Positions 49,757-61,249 of a DNA stretch of 64,000 bases are shown in pieces; position 1 is the stretch's first letter; each line of letters opens with the position of its first letter. Origin of the DNA: Flavobacteriaceae bacterium (GTDB lineage Bacteria > Bacteroidota > Bacteroidia > Flavobacteriales > Flavobacteriaceae); NCBI GenBank assembly GCA_947451475.1, contig CANFZC010000006.1:1-64000 (forward strand), in the 5' to 3' direction. Below the pieces are notes generated by a model, which had not been told where the DNA came from, made no database searches, and worked only from the letters and a program-made list of their open reading frames with translations. The position numbers were made by a program, and so were the translations under genes.

Positions 49757-52588
49757 ATGCTAGATACAGAAAACACTATTGAAGTTCTTGGTGCTCGTGT
49801 GCATAATCTGAAAAATATAGATATCTCTATTCCTCGTGAAAAACTGGTAGTAATTACTGGTCTTTCTGGATCAGGGAAATCGTCTTTGGCTTTTGACACC
49901 ATTTATGCCGAAGGGCAACGTCGATATATTGAAACCTTTTCGGCTTATGCTAGGCAATTCCTAGGAGGCCTTGAGCGCCCCGACGTGGACAAGATCGATG
50001 GGCTTTCCCCTGTCATCGCAATTGAACAGAAAACAACTAGTAAAAGTCCGCGTTCTACTGTAGGCACCATTACCGAAATTTATGACTTTCTGCGTTTGCT
50101 CTATGCACGAGGTGGTGAAGCCTATAGTTATGTAAGTGGTGAAAAAATGGTTTCCTATTCTGATGATCAAATAAAGAAATTGATTATAGAGAATTTCAAT
50201 GGCAAACGCATCAACATATTAGCTCCTGTAATTCGCGCTCGTAAAGGACATTATGCGGAATTATTTCAACAAATCACCAAGCAAGGATTTTTAAAAGTGA
50301 GGGTCAACGGCGAAGTACAAGATTTACTTCCTGGCATGAAACTCGACCGGTATAAGACACACGATATTGAAATTGTCATTGACCGTATGCTTATTGAAAG
50401 CAATGAAGAAAATGAAAAACGCTTAACGGAGAGCATTAAGACGGCGATGTATCATGGGGAAAATGTGTTGATGATATTAGACCAAGACACTAAAGAAGTA
50501 CGTTATTTCAGTAGGAATTTGATGTGCCCAAGTTCGGGAATCTCTTATCAAAATCCGGAACCCAACTTATTCTCCTTTAACTCTCCGAAAGGGGCTTGTG
50601 AACACTGCAAAGGATTGGGCACTGTGCATGAAATCAACATAAAGAAAATAATTCCGAACCCAAAAATCTCCATTAAAAGTGGTGGTTTTGCTCCTTTGGG
50701 AGAATACAAGAGTTCGTGGATCTTCAAGCAATTGGAAATTATAGGTGAGAAATTTGGATTTAAAATCACCGATACCATAGAGTCCCTATCAGAGGAGGCG
50801 ATGCAAATCATCTTGCATGGTGGCAAAGATAAATTCTCAGTAGAATCTAAAACGTTGGGGATTACTAAGGAATATAAAATCGAATTTGAAGGCATATCAC
50901 ATTTCATCAAAAACCAGTACGACGAAAGTAATTCGACTTCCATAAAACGTTGGGCTAAAGAGTTTATGGACGAAGTGGAATGTCCTGAATGTCATGGATC
51001 CCGACTGAAGAAAGAAGCGATGTATTTCCGTATCCATGAGAAAAACATTTTTGATTTATCGACAATGGATATTTCGGACTTAAGTACTTGGTTTGATGAG
51101 TTAGACCAGCATCTCACCGAGAAACAAACCATTATAGCCTCTGAAATTGTAAAAGAAATCAAAGACCGTTTGCGCTTTTTGGTCAATGTAGGGTTGAATT
51201 ATTTATCTATTAATCGCAGTTCAAAATCCCTTTCGGGAGGTGAAGCCCAGCGCATTAGATTGGCGACGCAAATTGGTTCACAGTTGGTTGGCGTACTTTA
51301 TATTTTGGATGAACCTAGCATTGGTTTACATCAAAGAGATAATGAAAAATTGATTCATTCCTTAGAACAATTGCGCGATATAGGCAATTCTGTTTTAGTG
51401 GTAGAACACGACAAAGACATGATTGAACGGGCAGACTATGTCATTGACATTGGTCCGAAAGCCGGAAAATTTGGAGGTGAAATTATTAGCAAAGGAACTC
51501 CGGCCGAATTGCATAAAGAGCATACCATGACCGCCATGTATTTGAATGGAGCGATGAAAATTGAAGTTCCTAAGCACCGAAGAGAAGGGAATGGTAACTA
51601 TTTGAAATTGAAGGGAGCCACTGGAAATAATTTAAAAAATGTATCGATCGAATTACCGTTAGGTAAATTGATTTGTGTTACAGGCGTTTCTGGAAGTGGA
51701 AAATCTACTTTAATTAATGAAACCTTGTATCCTATATTGAACGAATACTATTTTAACGGCGTCAAAAAACCTCAACCTTATAAGAAAATAGAAGGCTTAG
51801 AGCATATTGATAAAGTAATTGATATAGACCAGAGTCCGATAGGAAGAACGCCACGCAGCAACCCTGCAACTTATACTGATGTTTTCTCGGAAATTAGAAG
51901 TTTGTATACCCAAACTCCCGAAGCCATGATTCGTGGTTATAAGGCAGGACGCTTTAGTTTTAATGTATCAGGAGGACGCTGTGAAACATGTGAAGGTTCG
52001 GGGGTGCGTACCATAGAAATGAGTTTCTTACCTGATGTTTATGTAGAATGTGAAACCTGTCAGGGCAAGCGGTTTAATCGTGAAACTTTAGAGATTCGAT
52101 TTAAGGGAAAATCCATTTCAGATGTATTGAATATGACGGTAGATGAGGCTGTACCTTTCTTCGAAAATATCCCAAAAATTTACCGTAAAGTTAAAACGAT
52201 ACAGGATGTTGGGTTGGGCTATATCACATTGGGCCAACAAAGCACTACATTATCGGGTGGCGAGGCACAGCGAATCAAGTTGGCTACTGAATTATCCAAA
52301 AAGGATACCGGAAACACCTTTTACATCATGGATGAGCCTACTACTGGATTGCATTTTGAAGACATACGCGTTTTAATGGATGTGATTAACAAATTGGTAG
52401 ACAAAGGAAATACCATCTTGATTATCGAACACAATATGGACGTAATAAAACTAGCTGATTACATCATTGATATTGGCCCTGAAGGAGGTAAAGGGGGTGG
52501 TGCAGTAGTTGCCCAAGGTACTCCCGAGGAATTGGTCAAAAATAAAAAAAGCTACACGGCCCAGTTTTTGAAAAAAGAATTAATTTAG
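49757..52588 (+). CDS. uvrA: Excinuclease ABC subunit A
   Basis: Two Walker A ([20 protein letters not shown]), two LSGGEAQR signatures, CxxC zinc modules. Confidence 0.97.
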   Translation: MLDTENTIEVLGARVHNLKNIDISIPREKLVVITGLSGSGKSSLAFDTIYAEGQRRYIETFSAYARQFLGGLERPDVDKIDGLSPVIAIEQKTTSKSPRSTVGTITEIYDFLRLLYARGGEAYSYVSGEKMVSYSDDQIKKLIIENFNGKRINILAPVIRARKGHYAELFQQITKQGFLKVRVNGEVQDLLPGMKLDRYKTHDIEIVIDRMLIESNEENEKRLTESIKTAMYHGENVLMILDQDTKEVRYFSRNLMCPSSGISYQNPEPNLFSFNSPKGACEHCKGLGTVHEINIKKIIPNPKISIKSGGFAPLGEYKSSWIFKQLEIIGEKFGFKITDTIESLSEEAMQIILHGGKDKFSVESKTLGITKEYKIEFEGISHFIKNQYDESNSTSIKRWAKEFMDEVECPECHGSRLKKEAMYFRIHEKNIFDLSTMDISDLSTWFDELDQHLTEKQTIIASEIVKEIKDRLRFLVNVGLNYLSINRSSKSLSGGEAQRIRLATQIGSQLVGVLYILDEPSIGLHQRDNEKLIHSLEQLRDIGNSVLVVEHDKDMIERADYVIDIGPKAGKFGGEIISKGTPAELHKEHTMTAMYLNGAMKIEVPKHRREGNGNYLKLKGATGNNLKNVSIELPLGKLICVTGVSGSGKSTLINETLYPILNEYYFNGVKKPQPYKKIEGLEHIDKVIDIDQSPIGRTPRSNPATYTDVFSEIRSLYTQTPEAMIRGYKAGRFSFNVSGGRCETCEGSGVRTIEMSFLPDVYVECETCQGKRFNRETLEIRFKGKSISDVLNMTVDEAVPFFENIPKIYRKVKTIQDVGLGYITLGQQSTTLSGGEAQRIKLATELSKKDTGNTFYIMDEPTTGLHFEDIRVLMDVINKLVDKGNTILIIEHNMDVIKLADYIIDIGPEGGKGGGAVVAQGTPEELVKNKKSYTAQFLKKELI

Positions 52589-52631
52589 CACGTTTGCTTA
52601 AACGATAAAAAATAAATAAATTAGAATACAA

Positions 52632-53357
52632 ATGGTGAAAGACGAATTTCAAAATGAAGATGATAAAATCCAGGAAAAGTTAAAACAGAAAACCTGGAAT
52701 GAGATACGTACCAATGACTCATGGGCGATTTTCAAGATCATGTCGGAGTTTGTTAATGGATACGAAAGCATGGCACGTATTGGGCCTTGTGTTTCCATCT
52801 TTGGTTCGGCAAGAACAAAACCCGACACAAAATATTATTTATTGGCTGAGAAGATTGCTTATAAAATTAGTAAAGCGGGTTATGGTGTCATCACAGGAGG
52901 TGGTCCTGGAATTATGGAAGCTGGAAATAAAGGAGCTCATAATGGAGGAGGAACCTCGGTAGGGTTGAACATCGAGTTGCCTTTTGAACAGCACTACAAT
53001 CCTTATATTGATAAAGACAAAAACTTAAATTTTGACTATTTCTTTGTGCGCAAAGTAATGTTTGTCAAGTATTCTCAAGGATTTGTTGTAATGCCTGGAG
53101 GTTTTGGAACTTTGGATGAATTGTTTGAAGCGGTTACATTAATTCAAACTAAAAAAATTGGTAAATTCCCTATCATATTGGTGGGAAGAGATTTCTGGTC
53201 GGGATTAATCGATTGGATTAAGACGGTTATGATTGAACGAGAGCACAATGCCAATGTAGACGATATGAACTTAATCAAAATTGTAGACACTGAAGATGAA
53301 GTGGTTGAAGCTTTAGACAACTTCTATAAAAAGTACAACCTAAGTCCGAACTTCTAA
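52632..53357 (+). CDS. LOG family protein (TIGR00730-like)
   Basis: SIFGSARTKPD, GVITGGGPGIMEAGNKGA, VMPGGFGTLDELFE. Confidence 0.92.
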   Translation: MVKDEFQNEDDKIQEKLKQKTWNEIRTNDSWAIFKIMSEFVNGYESMARIGPCVSIFGSARTKPDTKYYLLAEKIAYKISKAGYGVITGGGPGIMEAGNKGAHNGGGTSVGLNIELPFEQHYNPYIDKDKNLNFDYFFVRKVMFVKYSQGFVVMPGGFGTLDELFEAVTLIQTKKIGKFPIILVGRDFWSGLIDWIKTVMIEREHNANVDDMNLIKIVDTEDEVVEALDNFYKKYNLSPNF

Positions 53358-53371
53358 TATTTCTATACCAA

Positions 53372-53400
53372 AAGCCTGAACTTAGGTTCGGGCTTTTTTA
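53372..53400 (+). terminator. Rho-independent terminator (aagcctgaac-ttag-gttcgggctt + T)
   Basis: 10-bp stem with one G-T pair, tetraloop, T tract. Confidence 0.85.
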
Positions 53401-53420
53401 CTTATTATTTTACCGATTTA

Positions 53421-54854
53421 ATGTTTTTCAACTCCTTCCATTTTGCAGTTTTTCTACCTATAGTTTTTATACTGTATTGGTTTGTTGGGCATAAATCAAA
53501 AATCAACCAAAACTACATTTTAATAGTAGCTAGTTATTATTTCTACTCTTGCTGGGATTGGCGTTTCTTGTTTTTATTGGTATTCTCTACCCTATTAGAT
53601 TATAGTTGTGCGCTAAAAATTGAGCAAAGCGCTACTCCATCACTGCGTAAGTTATGGCTATGGCTTTGTGTTACTGTTAACGTGGGCTTCTTGGGAGTAT
53701 TTAAATATTATAATTTCTTTGCCGAATCCTTTGCAGCACTATTGAGTTCTTGTGGATTGCATTCTAGTCCGCTACTTCTCAATGTTATCCTACCTGTTGG
53801 AATTTCGTTTTATACCTTTCATGGCTTATCATATATCATTGATATTTATCATGGTCGCATTAAATCGGAAAAAAACTTTGTTGATTATTCGCTTTTTGTT
53901 TGTTATTTTCCACTGTTGGTTGCCGGACCGATTGAACGTGCTACGCACTTGTTACCCCAAGTGAAGCGTAGACGTGAATTCAATTTTAATAAAGCTAAAG
54001 AAGGCATCTATCAAATCATTTGGGGATTAGTAAAAAAAGTAGTGGTAGCCGATTCCTGTGCCAATTATGCCAACGCTATTTTTGACCACTATAGTGCCAT
54101 GAATTCGCTATCCTTACTATTGGGAGCGGTTTATTTTGCTTTTCAAATCTATGGCGATTTCTCTGGCTATTCTGATATTGCTTTGGGTACTTCAAAGCTC
54201 TTTGGGATAGACTTATTGAGAAACTTTAATTATCCTTATTTCTCTAGAGATATAGCGGAATTTTGGCGCAAATGGCATATTTCCTTAACCACTTGGTTTC
54301 GAGATTATCTTTATATCCCTTTAGGAGGTAGTAAAGGCTCAAAGTGGTTGAAAGTTCGTAACACTTTTGTCATCTTTATCGTGAGTGGTTTTTGGCATGG
54401 TGCTAGTTGGACTTTTATAGCTTGGGGACTAATAAATGCTTTATATTTTCTTCCTTTATTGCTGTTGAATCGCAATAGAAAAAACCTAGACGATTTTAGA
54501 TTGGGCTTCAATTTGAATTCGCTTAGGATACTATTTAATATTCTACTGACCTTTTCTATTACCTGCTTGGCTTGGATATTCTTTAGAGCTAAAACCATCA
54601 CTGATGCTTTTCTATACATCAAACGGATGTTTGAAAACAGGGTTTTTACCGAACAGTATTTTAGTATCGAGCGTTACAATTATGAGCTGATTACTTTACT
54701 ATTGGTTTTTGCTTTAGTTGAGTGGAATCACAGAAGTAAGATTGAGCCTATCTCTGGAAAGTACAGTTGGTTGAAACTGAGTTTATGTTTGGCCGCTATA
54801 GTGGCGTTGGGAGTGTTTTCTGATTACAAAGAATTTATATATTTTCAGTTCTAA
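53421..54854 (+). CDS. MBOAT family O-acyltransferase (AlgI-like), paralog of 20669-22123
   Basis: MFFNSFHFAVFLPIVFILYWFV, VAGPIERATHLLPQ, YIPLGGSKGSKW, SGFWHGASWTFIAWG. Confidence 0.93.
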   Translation: MFFNSFHFAVFLPIVFILYWFVGHKSKINQNYILIVASYYFYSCWDWRFLFLLVFSTLLDYSCALKIEQSATPSLRKLWLWLCVTVNVGFLGVFKYYNFFAESFAALLSSCGLHSSPLLLNVILPVGISFYTFHGLSYIIDIYHGRIKSEKNFVDYSLFVCYFPLLVAGPIERATHLLPQVKRRREFNFNKAKEGIYQIIWGLVKKVVVADSCANYANAIFDHYSAMNSLSLLLGAVYFAFQIYGDFSGYSDIALGTSKLFGIDLLRNFNYPYFSRDIAEFWRKWHISLTTWFRDYLYIPLGGSKGSKWLKVRNTFVIFIVSGFWHGASWTFIAWGLINALYFLPLLLLNRNRKNLDDFRLGFNLNSLRILFNILLTFSITCLAWIFFRAKTITDAFLYIKRMFENRVFTEQYFSIERYNYELITLLLVFALVEWNHRSKIEPISGKYSWLKLSLCLAAIVALGVFSDYKEFIYFQF

Positions 54855-55744
54855 TGAAACAGTTTATCGTATTTCTACTTAAGATAGCTGCCGTCCTAAT
54901 CATTACCATGGGATTGCTTGATTTGCTGTACACTACTGTTTATTTACAATCTGCCCAAAGGAGTAAAATTGATTATTTATATACTTCTAAAAACAAAAAG
55001 TACGATGTCGTTTTCTTAGGCTCTTCGCGTGTAAATAATCATTTTGTTCCGAAAATTTTTAATGAGCAAGGGTACAAAACTTTTAATTTTGGCATCACTC
55101 GATCACGATTAGAAGAATCAGCTTTGATGTTGAAAATGATGGTAGAGCGAAACTATCAGATAAAGAATCTCATCTTGCAGGTCGATTTGAACATTAACAC
55201 TAATGATCATTCTGAAGCAATCCGCTCTTTATTTATGCCCTATTTGCATCAATCGCAAACCATAAGAGACCATTATAAAAGCATTCCTGAATTTAATGAA
55301 TTACTCTATATCCCATTTTATCGCTATATGCATTATGATGCTCGGGTTGGCTTTAGGGAAATGTATTTCTCACTTGTTCATAAGAGAAGTAATGCTTTAG
55401 ACAATGATGGTTTTTATCCTTTGGAATCGCATCAGGGCAAAATGATTCCGGCCGATTTGTCTAAATATTACCCTAAGCGCAACCAGGCTTACGAAGAAAT
55501 TAAGGACTTGTGTAAAAAGAACCATATTAATTTGATTGCTATGACTACTCCGATGTGCATGAGTACTATAAATAGAGACTATTTCAATCATATAAACGAA
55601 GTATATCCAGAAATCCATAACTTTGAAAATGCCGTGACTGCCGACGAATATTTTTCTACTTGCGGACATATGAATAAAGCTGGTGCTGAAGCTTTTACAA
55701 AAATTGTATTTAACGCCTTCTTCAAAACCAAAATAAACCCTTGA
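54854..55744 (+). CDS. SGNH-like acyl-transfer partner protein, overlapping the MBOAT stop
   Basis: N-terminal TM; VVFLGSSRVNNHFVP; C-terminal CGHMNKAGAEAF. Confidence 0.65.
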   Translation: MKQFIVFLLKIAAVLIITMGLLDLLYTTVYLQSAQRSKIDYLYTSKNKKYDVVFLGSSRVNNHFVPKIFNEQGYKTFNFGITRSRLEESALMLKMMVERNYQIKNLILQVDLNINTNDHSEAIRSLFMPYLHQSQTIRDHYKSIPEFNELLYIPFYRYMHYDARVGFREMYFSLVHKRSNALDNDGFYPLESHQGKMIPADLSKYYPKRNQAYEEIKDLCKKNHINLIAMTTPMCMSTINRDYFNHINEVYPEIHNFENAVTADEYFSTCGHMNKAGAEAFTKIVFNAFFKTKINP

Positions 55745-58554
55745 AAAAACTACAGTTCATAATTTACTTACTAGGCTTTCTCTCGTTTGCCCAACATCAT
55801 TCTCAATTAACGGTTGAAGTCAACAGTGATAGTAAGACGTTAACGGTTATTCAAGAATTAACCTATTTCAATCAGACTACTGACACTTTAAACCACATCG
55901 TGTTGAACGATTGGATGAATGGATATACCTCCAAAAATACGCCAATGGCTGCGCGCTTCTCTGATGAATTTGAGCGAAGCTTTCATTTAGCTAAAGAAAA
56001 AGACAGAGGGCGAACATCCAACATTACCATCATTGATAACGAAAAGTCATTTTTAACTTGGGAACGCGATGGTAACCATCCCGATGTGGTCCAAATACGT
56101 TTAAGAAATAAACTATTGCCCAATGAAAAGACAAGCCTTACCCTCACCTATACGGTTAAGATTCCGAATGACAAGTTCACCTATTATGGCTATGGGGCTG
56201 ATGGTAAAATGTACCTTAAAAACTGTTTTCTTGTTCCTGCTCGATATGAGAACCATGCGTTTATTAAGTACGATAATTTAAATCTAGACGATGCTCCCAA
56301 CAGCCTATCGGATTATGATGTATCAATAAAAATACCGCAAAATAAAGTGGTCAGCTCTGATTTGGATCAATTAGAGAATACCGAAAGTAATGGTCAAATT
56401 CTGTATCGATTAACGGGTAAAAATCGTTTGGATTTTACTTTATTTATCGATAGTAAATCGGTGTTTTCTGTTTATAAAAATGGAGCGCTTGAAGTCGTAT
56501 CTGATTTACATGATACCCGTTTAAACGATATACAAAAAGCCTTGGTGATTGATAAAGTCGTCAACTATGTTTCACAGGAATTAGGCAGCTTTCCTCATGA
56601 AAAAATTACGGTAGCGCAAGCCGATTATGAGCGAAATCCGTTTTATGGATTGAACCAATTGCCGGTATTTATTAGTCCGTTTTCTGATGAGTTTTTATTT
56701 GAAATAAAGTTCTTGAAAACGTATTTGAATAATTTTCTACACGCTACGCAGCAACTGGACCCGAGGAAAGACAATTGGATTTATGATGGTATCCAAGTCT
56801 ATGTGATGATGAAATACATACAAGAGTTTCATCCTGATGCTAAAATGATGGGGAGTGTAGCCAAACTGCGGTTAATAAGGGGATATAATTTGGTTAGTCT
56901 TGATTTCAACGGACAGTACAGTTATTTTTATATGCTCATGGCGCGTAAAAATTTGGACCAACCTTTAAGTAGTAGCAAGAATACCTTGATCAAGTTCAAT
57001 GAAAAAATAGCATCAAAATACCGAGCAGGCTTAAGTTTGCGTTATCTTGACAGCTACCTAGAGCATGATGTGGTGCCCAATAGTATTCGGCAATTTCTAT
57101 TGTTGAATAAAACGAAGCAAACCACGAGTAACGATTTTGAAACCATCTTAACACTAAATGCTCCTAAGAAAATTAATTGGTTTTTTGACAAAATCGTAAA
57201 TTCTAGAGACCTAATTGATTTTAAATTTGAATCGGTTATCCGGACTAAAGACAGCATCAGTTTTAAATTAAACAATAAAACTGAAACGAATGTTCCGATA
57301 CCCGTTTATGGCCTCAAGGATAAGAACGTAGTTTTCAAACAATGGATTGATACGTTTTCGAAAGACACAGTATTTACGATTCCCCGATTAGACGCTGATA
57401 AAATTGTCATTAATTACAATAATGAGGTTCCCGAGTTTAATTTACGAAACAACTGGCGGTCACTACACGGGTTCCGATTGAATAATCGTCCGTTAAAGTT
57501 TAATTTCATGAAGGATTTGGAAGACCCAAATTATAACCAAATTCTCTATGTTCCCACTTTAGAATACAATCTTTATGATGGTTTTCTGGCAGGTTTTCGT
57601 TTTCATAATAAAACCATATTAGATAAACCGTTTATTTTTGATGTAAATCCTACTGTATCTACTAAAACGCAGAATTTATCCGGTAGAGCGATAATGTTTG
57701 TCAATCAGTTTAATAGGGACAGCCATCTGTACAACATCAAATATGTTTTGGGTGGACATTACCTGCACTATGCGCCCGATGCTTATTATTCTAAGTTAGC
57801 CCCTACGGTATTTTTGAACTTCCGCCCAGATGATTTTCGTGATAATCACAAATCTTCTATAATCCTTAAAGAGGTAATGGTTGACAAACAAAAATCTATC
57901 TATACTACCTCGCCCGATACACAGACCTATCAAGTTTTTAATGCTAAATACATTAATACTAATACTGAAGTAACACATCGTTTTCATTTTTTGGGCGATT
58001 TCCAATACGCTACCACCTTCGGAAAATTGGCTTCTGAAATGCAATACCGCAAACTTTTTGATGACAACCGTCAGTTGAATTTGCGAATCTTTGCGGGTAC
58101 CTTTTTGCACAACAAAACGGATTCCGATTACTTTGATTTTGGCCTAGACCGACCGACAGATTATTTATTTGAAAGTGAATATATAGGTCGTTCTGAGAAG
58201 AAAGGCTTATTTAGTCAGCAATCGATTGTAATGGATGGTTTTTTTAAATCAAAGTTACAAACGCGGTCGGCAAATAGATGGATGGTCACCGCCAATGCTA
58301 GTTATAGTATTTGGAATTGGATTGAGGCCTATGGCGACATTGGAGCGCTAAAAAACAAAGAAACCTGTAGCCGTTTTGTTTATGATAGCGGTATTAGACT
58401 AAATTTAGTTACTGATTATTTTGAATTGTATTTACCTGTTTATTCCAGTAATGGTTGGGAAGTGGGTCAAAAAGATTATGGGGAACGAATCCGTTTTATC
58501 ATCACTTTCCAACCTGAAACCCTAATCAATCTTTTTACCCGCAAATGGTTTTAA
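55741..58554 (+). CDS. M1-peptidase-like protein with C-terminal beta-barrel, catalytic motifs not recognisable
   Basis: TTG start, signal peptide MKKLQFIIYLLGFLSFAQ; M1-like N-terminal beta domain; HExxH region reads TYLNNFLHATQQLDPRKDNWIYDG; barrel end IRFIITFQPETLINLFTRKWF. Confidence 0.6.
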   Translation: MKKLQFIIYLLGFLSFAQHHSQLTVEVNSDSKTLTVIQELTYFNQTTDTLNHIVLNDWMNGYTSKNTPMAARFSDEFERSFHLAKEKDRGRTSNITIIDNEKSFLTWERDGNHPDVVQIRLRNKLLPNEKTSLTLTYTVKIPNDKFTYYGYGADGKMYLKNCFLVPARYENHAFIKYDNLNLDDAPNSLSDYDVSIKIPQNKVVSSDLDQLENTESNGQILYRLTGKNRLDFTLFIDSKSVFSVYKNGALEVVSDLHDTRLNDIQKALVIDKVVNYVSQELGSFPHEKITVAQADYERNPFYGLNQLPVFISPFSDEFLFEIKFLKTYLNNFLHATQQLDPRKDNWIYDGIQVYVMMKYIQEFHPDAKMMGSVAKLRLIRGYNLVSLDFNGQYSYFYMLMARKNLDQPLSSSKNTLIKFNEKIASKYRAGLSLRYLDSYLEHDVVPNSIRQFLLLNKTKQTTSNDFETILTLNAPKKINWFFDKIVNSRDLIDFKFESVIRTKDSISFKLNNKTETNVPIPVYGLKDKNVVFKQWIDTFSKDTVFTIPRLDADKIVINYNNEVPEFNLRNNWRSLHGFRLNNRPLKFNFMKDLEDPNYNQILYVPTLEYNLYDGFLAGFRFHNKTILDKPFIFDVNPTVSTKTQNLSGRAIMFVNQFNRDSHLYNIKYVLGGHYLHYAPDAYYSKLAPTVFLNFRPDDFRDNHKSSIILKEVMVDKQKSIYTTSPDTQTYQVFNAKYINTNTEVTHRFHFLGDFQYATTFGKLASEMQYRKLFDDNRQLNLRIFAGTFLHNKTDSDYFDFGLDRPTDYLFESEYIGRSEKKGLFSQQSIVMDGFFKSKLQTRSANRWMVTANASYSIWNWIEAYGDIGALKNKETCSRFVYDSGIRLNLVTDYFELYLPVYSSNGWEVGQKDYGERIRFIITFQPETLINLFTRKWF

Positions 58555-58738
58555 GTCACTATAAAAAGCTATTAAAATTATATTATTCTTTACAATTCAA
58601 CCATATCTTTAAATAATTTATAAACAACAGGGATAATACTGACTTTAAATTACAGATACTTAAATTATATTTTTAGTCGGAATTAGGAAATGTTACTTCT
58701 TTTTATTTAAATTTGTTACTTCATGAACTATTTCTATT

Positions 58739-61144
58739 ATGACGGAAGCACAAACCAAGACCGAAATTACTTTCGACGATTTTAAAGCAGAAGTACTTAA
58801 CGATTATACCCTTGCTAAAGTAAGCCGTGAATGCAGCTTGTTAGGCCGTAAAGAAGTATTGACAGGAAAAGCCAAATTCGGAATTTTTGGTGACGGAAAA
58901 GAAGTGCCTCAATTGGCTTTGGCAAAAGCATTTCAAAACGGGGATTTCCGTTCGGGCTATTACCGCGACCAAACTTTTATGATGGCGATTGGGCAATTAA
59001 GCATTGAACAATTCTTTGCTGGATTATATGGTCATACGGACATTACTCACGATCCAATGAGCGCGGGTCGTCAAATGGGTGGGCATTTTGCTACGCATTC
59101 CCTTGACGAAAATGGCAATTGGAATAATCTAACCAAGCAAAAGAATTCGAGTGCCGACATCTCTCCTACTGCTGGTCAAATGCCTCGTTTATTGGGACTG
59201 GCTCAGGCCTCCAAAATATATAGAAACGTACGTGGCCTAGAAGACTTCACCAACTTCTCAAAAGAAGGAAATGAAGTGGCTTGGGGAACCATTGGAAATG
59301 CTTCCACCTCTGAAGGGTTGTTTTTTGAAAGCATTAATGCAGCGGGGGTATTGCAAGTTCCTATGGTTATGAGTGTGTGGGATGACGAATACGGCATCTC
59401 GGTTCACGCTCGTTATCAAACGACTAAGGAAAACATCTCGGAAATATTAAAAGGATTTCAAAGAGAAAAAGGCACCAACGGTTATGAAATCATGACGGTA
59501 AAAGGATGGGACTACCCTGCCTTGGTTGAAACCTACGAAAAAGCGTCGGCCATTGCACGCGAGGAACATGTTCCCGTATTAATTCATGTACAAGAATTAA
59601 CGCAACCGCAAGGACATAGTACATCGGGTTCGCACGAACGTTATAAAAATGCCGATCGTTTAGCTTGGGAAGCTGAATATGATTGTTTGGCCCAAATGCG
59701 TCTGTGGTTACTCAATAATAATTTGGCCACCACCGAAGAATTAGAGGCCATAGACGAGCAAGCCAAAAAAGATGTGCTAGAGGGAAAGAAAGCCGCTTGG
59801 ACAGCCTTTGTATCGCCTTTTAAGGAAGAACAAAATGAATTGGTAACCCTTTTAAATACGATTTCCGCTTCCAGTACTAATAAAGTCTTTATTGAAAAAC
59901 AGGCGAACGATTTAGCATCCATCAAAGAACCTATTCGCAAAGAAATCCTCACTACCGCTCGTAAAGTATTGCGTTTAGTGGTTAAGGAAAGCGGAAAAGC
60001 AGCCTTAGCATCTTGGATTACGGCATATACCCACAAGATACAACCTAAGTTTAGTTCGCATCTCTTTTCACAGTCCGCTAAAAATATATTGCATACCACC
60101 GAAGTAGCCCCTATTTATGATGCGACATCAGAAGAGGTAGATGCTCGCTTGGTACTGCGTGATAACTTTGATGTCCTGTTTACCAAATATCCTGAGGCTT
60201 TAATATTTGGAGAAGACAGTGGAAACATCGGCGATGTGAATCAAGGGCTTGAGGGCATGCAAGAGAAATATGGTGACCTTAGAGTATCCGATGCGGGCAT
60301 ACGTGAAGCCACCATCTTAGGACAAGGAATAGGAATGGCCATGCGTGGTTTGCGCCCAATAGCCGAAATCCAATACTTGGATTATTTGCTGTATGCCATC
60401 CAAATCATGAGTGATGACTTAGCTACCCTACAATACAGAACCCACGGCCGTCAAAAGGCGCCGTTAATTATACGCACCCGCGGCCACCGCTTAGAAGGTG
60501 TTTGGCATTCGGGTTCGCCTATGGGCATGATCATCAATGCCATTAGAGGAATACATGTTTTGGTTCCTAGAAACATGACCAAAGCAGCAGGATTCTACAA
60601 TACCTTGTTAGAAACCGATGAACCTGCCTTATTGATTGAATGTTTGAACGGATATCGTTTGAAAGAAAAAATGCCAACTAACTTAGGCGAATTCAAAACT
60701 CCGATAGGTGTGGTCGAAACCATTAAACATGGATCTGATATCACTATAGTTTCCTATGGCTCAACCTTGCGCATCGTAGAACAAGCGTCTCGTGAATTAC
60801 AAGAAATTGGCATTGATTGTGAAATCATTGATGCACAAACCTTGTTACCGTTTGATGTGAAACATGACTGTGTGAAAAGTATCGCTAAGACGAATCGTTT
60901 ATTGGTGGTCGATGAAGATGTTCCTGGAGGTGCCTCAGCTTATTTGTTACAGCAAATTATAGACGAGCAAAAAGGCTATAACTATTTGGACAGCCAACCC
61001 CAAACCTTGGCTTCTAAAGCGCACCGTCCTGCTTATGGAACCGATGGAGACTATTTCTCGAAACCTTCGGCAGAAGATATTTTTGAAAAAGTATATGCTA
61101 TTATGCACGAAGCCAAACCGGAACAGTACCCGAGTTTATACTAA
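58739..61144 (+). CDS. 2-oxoacid dehydrogenase E1, alpha and beta subunits fused (branched-chain type)
   Basis: Alpha: YYRDQTFMMAIG, MGGHFATHS, GNASTSEGLFFE; beta: FGEDSGNIGDVNQG, EIQYLDYLLYAIQIMSDDLATL, DEDVPGGASAYLLQ. Confidence 0.93.
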   Translation: MTEAQTKTEITFDDFKAEVLNDYTLAKVSRECSLLGRKEVLTGKAKFGIFGDGKEVPQLALAKAFQNGDFRSGYYRDQTFMMAIGQLSIEQFFAGLYGHTDITHDPMSAGRQMGGHFATHSLDENGNWNNLTKQKNSSADISPTAGQMPRLLGLAQASKIYRNVRGLEDFTNFSKEGNEVAWGTIGNASTSEGLFFESINAAGVLQVPMVMSVWDDEYGISVHARYQTTKENISEILKGFQREKGTNGYEIMTVKGWDYPALVETYEKASAIAREEHVPVLIHVQELTQPQGHSTSGSHERYKNADRLAWEAEYDCLAQMRLWLLNNNLATTEELEAIDEQAKKDVLEGKKAAWTAFVSPFKEEQNELVTLLNTISASSTNKVFIEKQANDLASIKEPIRKEILTTARKVLRLVVKESGKAALASWITAYTHKIQPKFSSHLFSQSAKNILHTTEVAPIYDATSEEVDARLVLRDNFDVLFTKYPEALIFGEDSGNIGDVNQGLEGMQEKYGDLRVSDAGIREATILGQGIGMAMRGLRPIAEIQYLDYLLYAIQIMSDDLATLQYRTHGRQKAPLIIRTRGHRLEGVWHSGSPMGMIINAIRGIHVLVPRNMTKAAGFYNTLLETDEPALLIECLNGYRLKEKMPTNLGEFKTPIGVVETIKHGSDITIVSYGSTLRIVEQASRELQEIGIDCEIIDAQTLLPFDVKHDCVKSIAKTNRLLVVDEDVPGGASAYLLQQIIDEQKGYNYLDSQPQTLASKAHRPAYGTDGDYFSKPSAEDIFEKVYAIMHEAKPEQYPSLY

Positions 61145-61150
61145 TAGAAA

Positions 61151-61178
61151 AAGGAGCCTAACCCGCTCCTTTTTTTTA
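61151..61178 (+). terminator. Rho-independent terminator (aaggagc...gctcctt + T)
   Basis: 7-bp stem, 7-nt loop, T8 tract. Confidence 0.85.
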
Positions 61179-61224
61179 GACAAATTCCCAAATTATAAAA
61201 CATTAATCCTAAATTCGAATTAAT

Positions 61225-61232
61225 TATATTTG
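61225..61232 (+). promoter_or_regulatory. -7 box TATATTTG upstream of pepT
   Basis: TAnnTTTG match 17 nt before the ATG. Confidence 0.5.
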
Positions 61233-61249
61233 TCAAAAATTAAGATACC

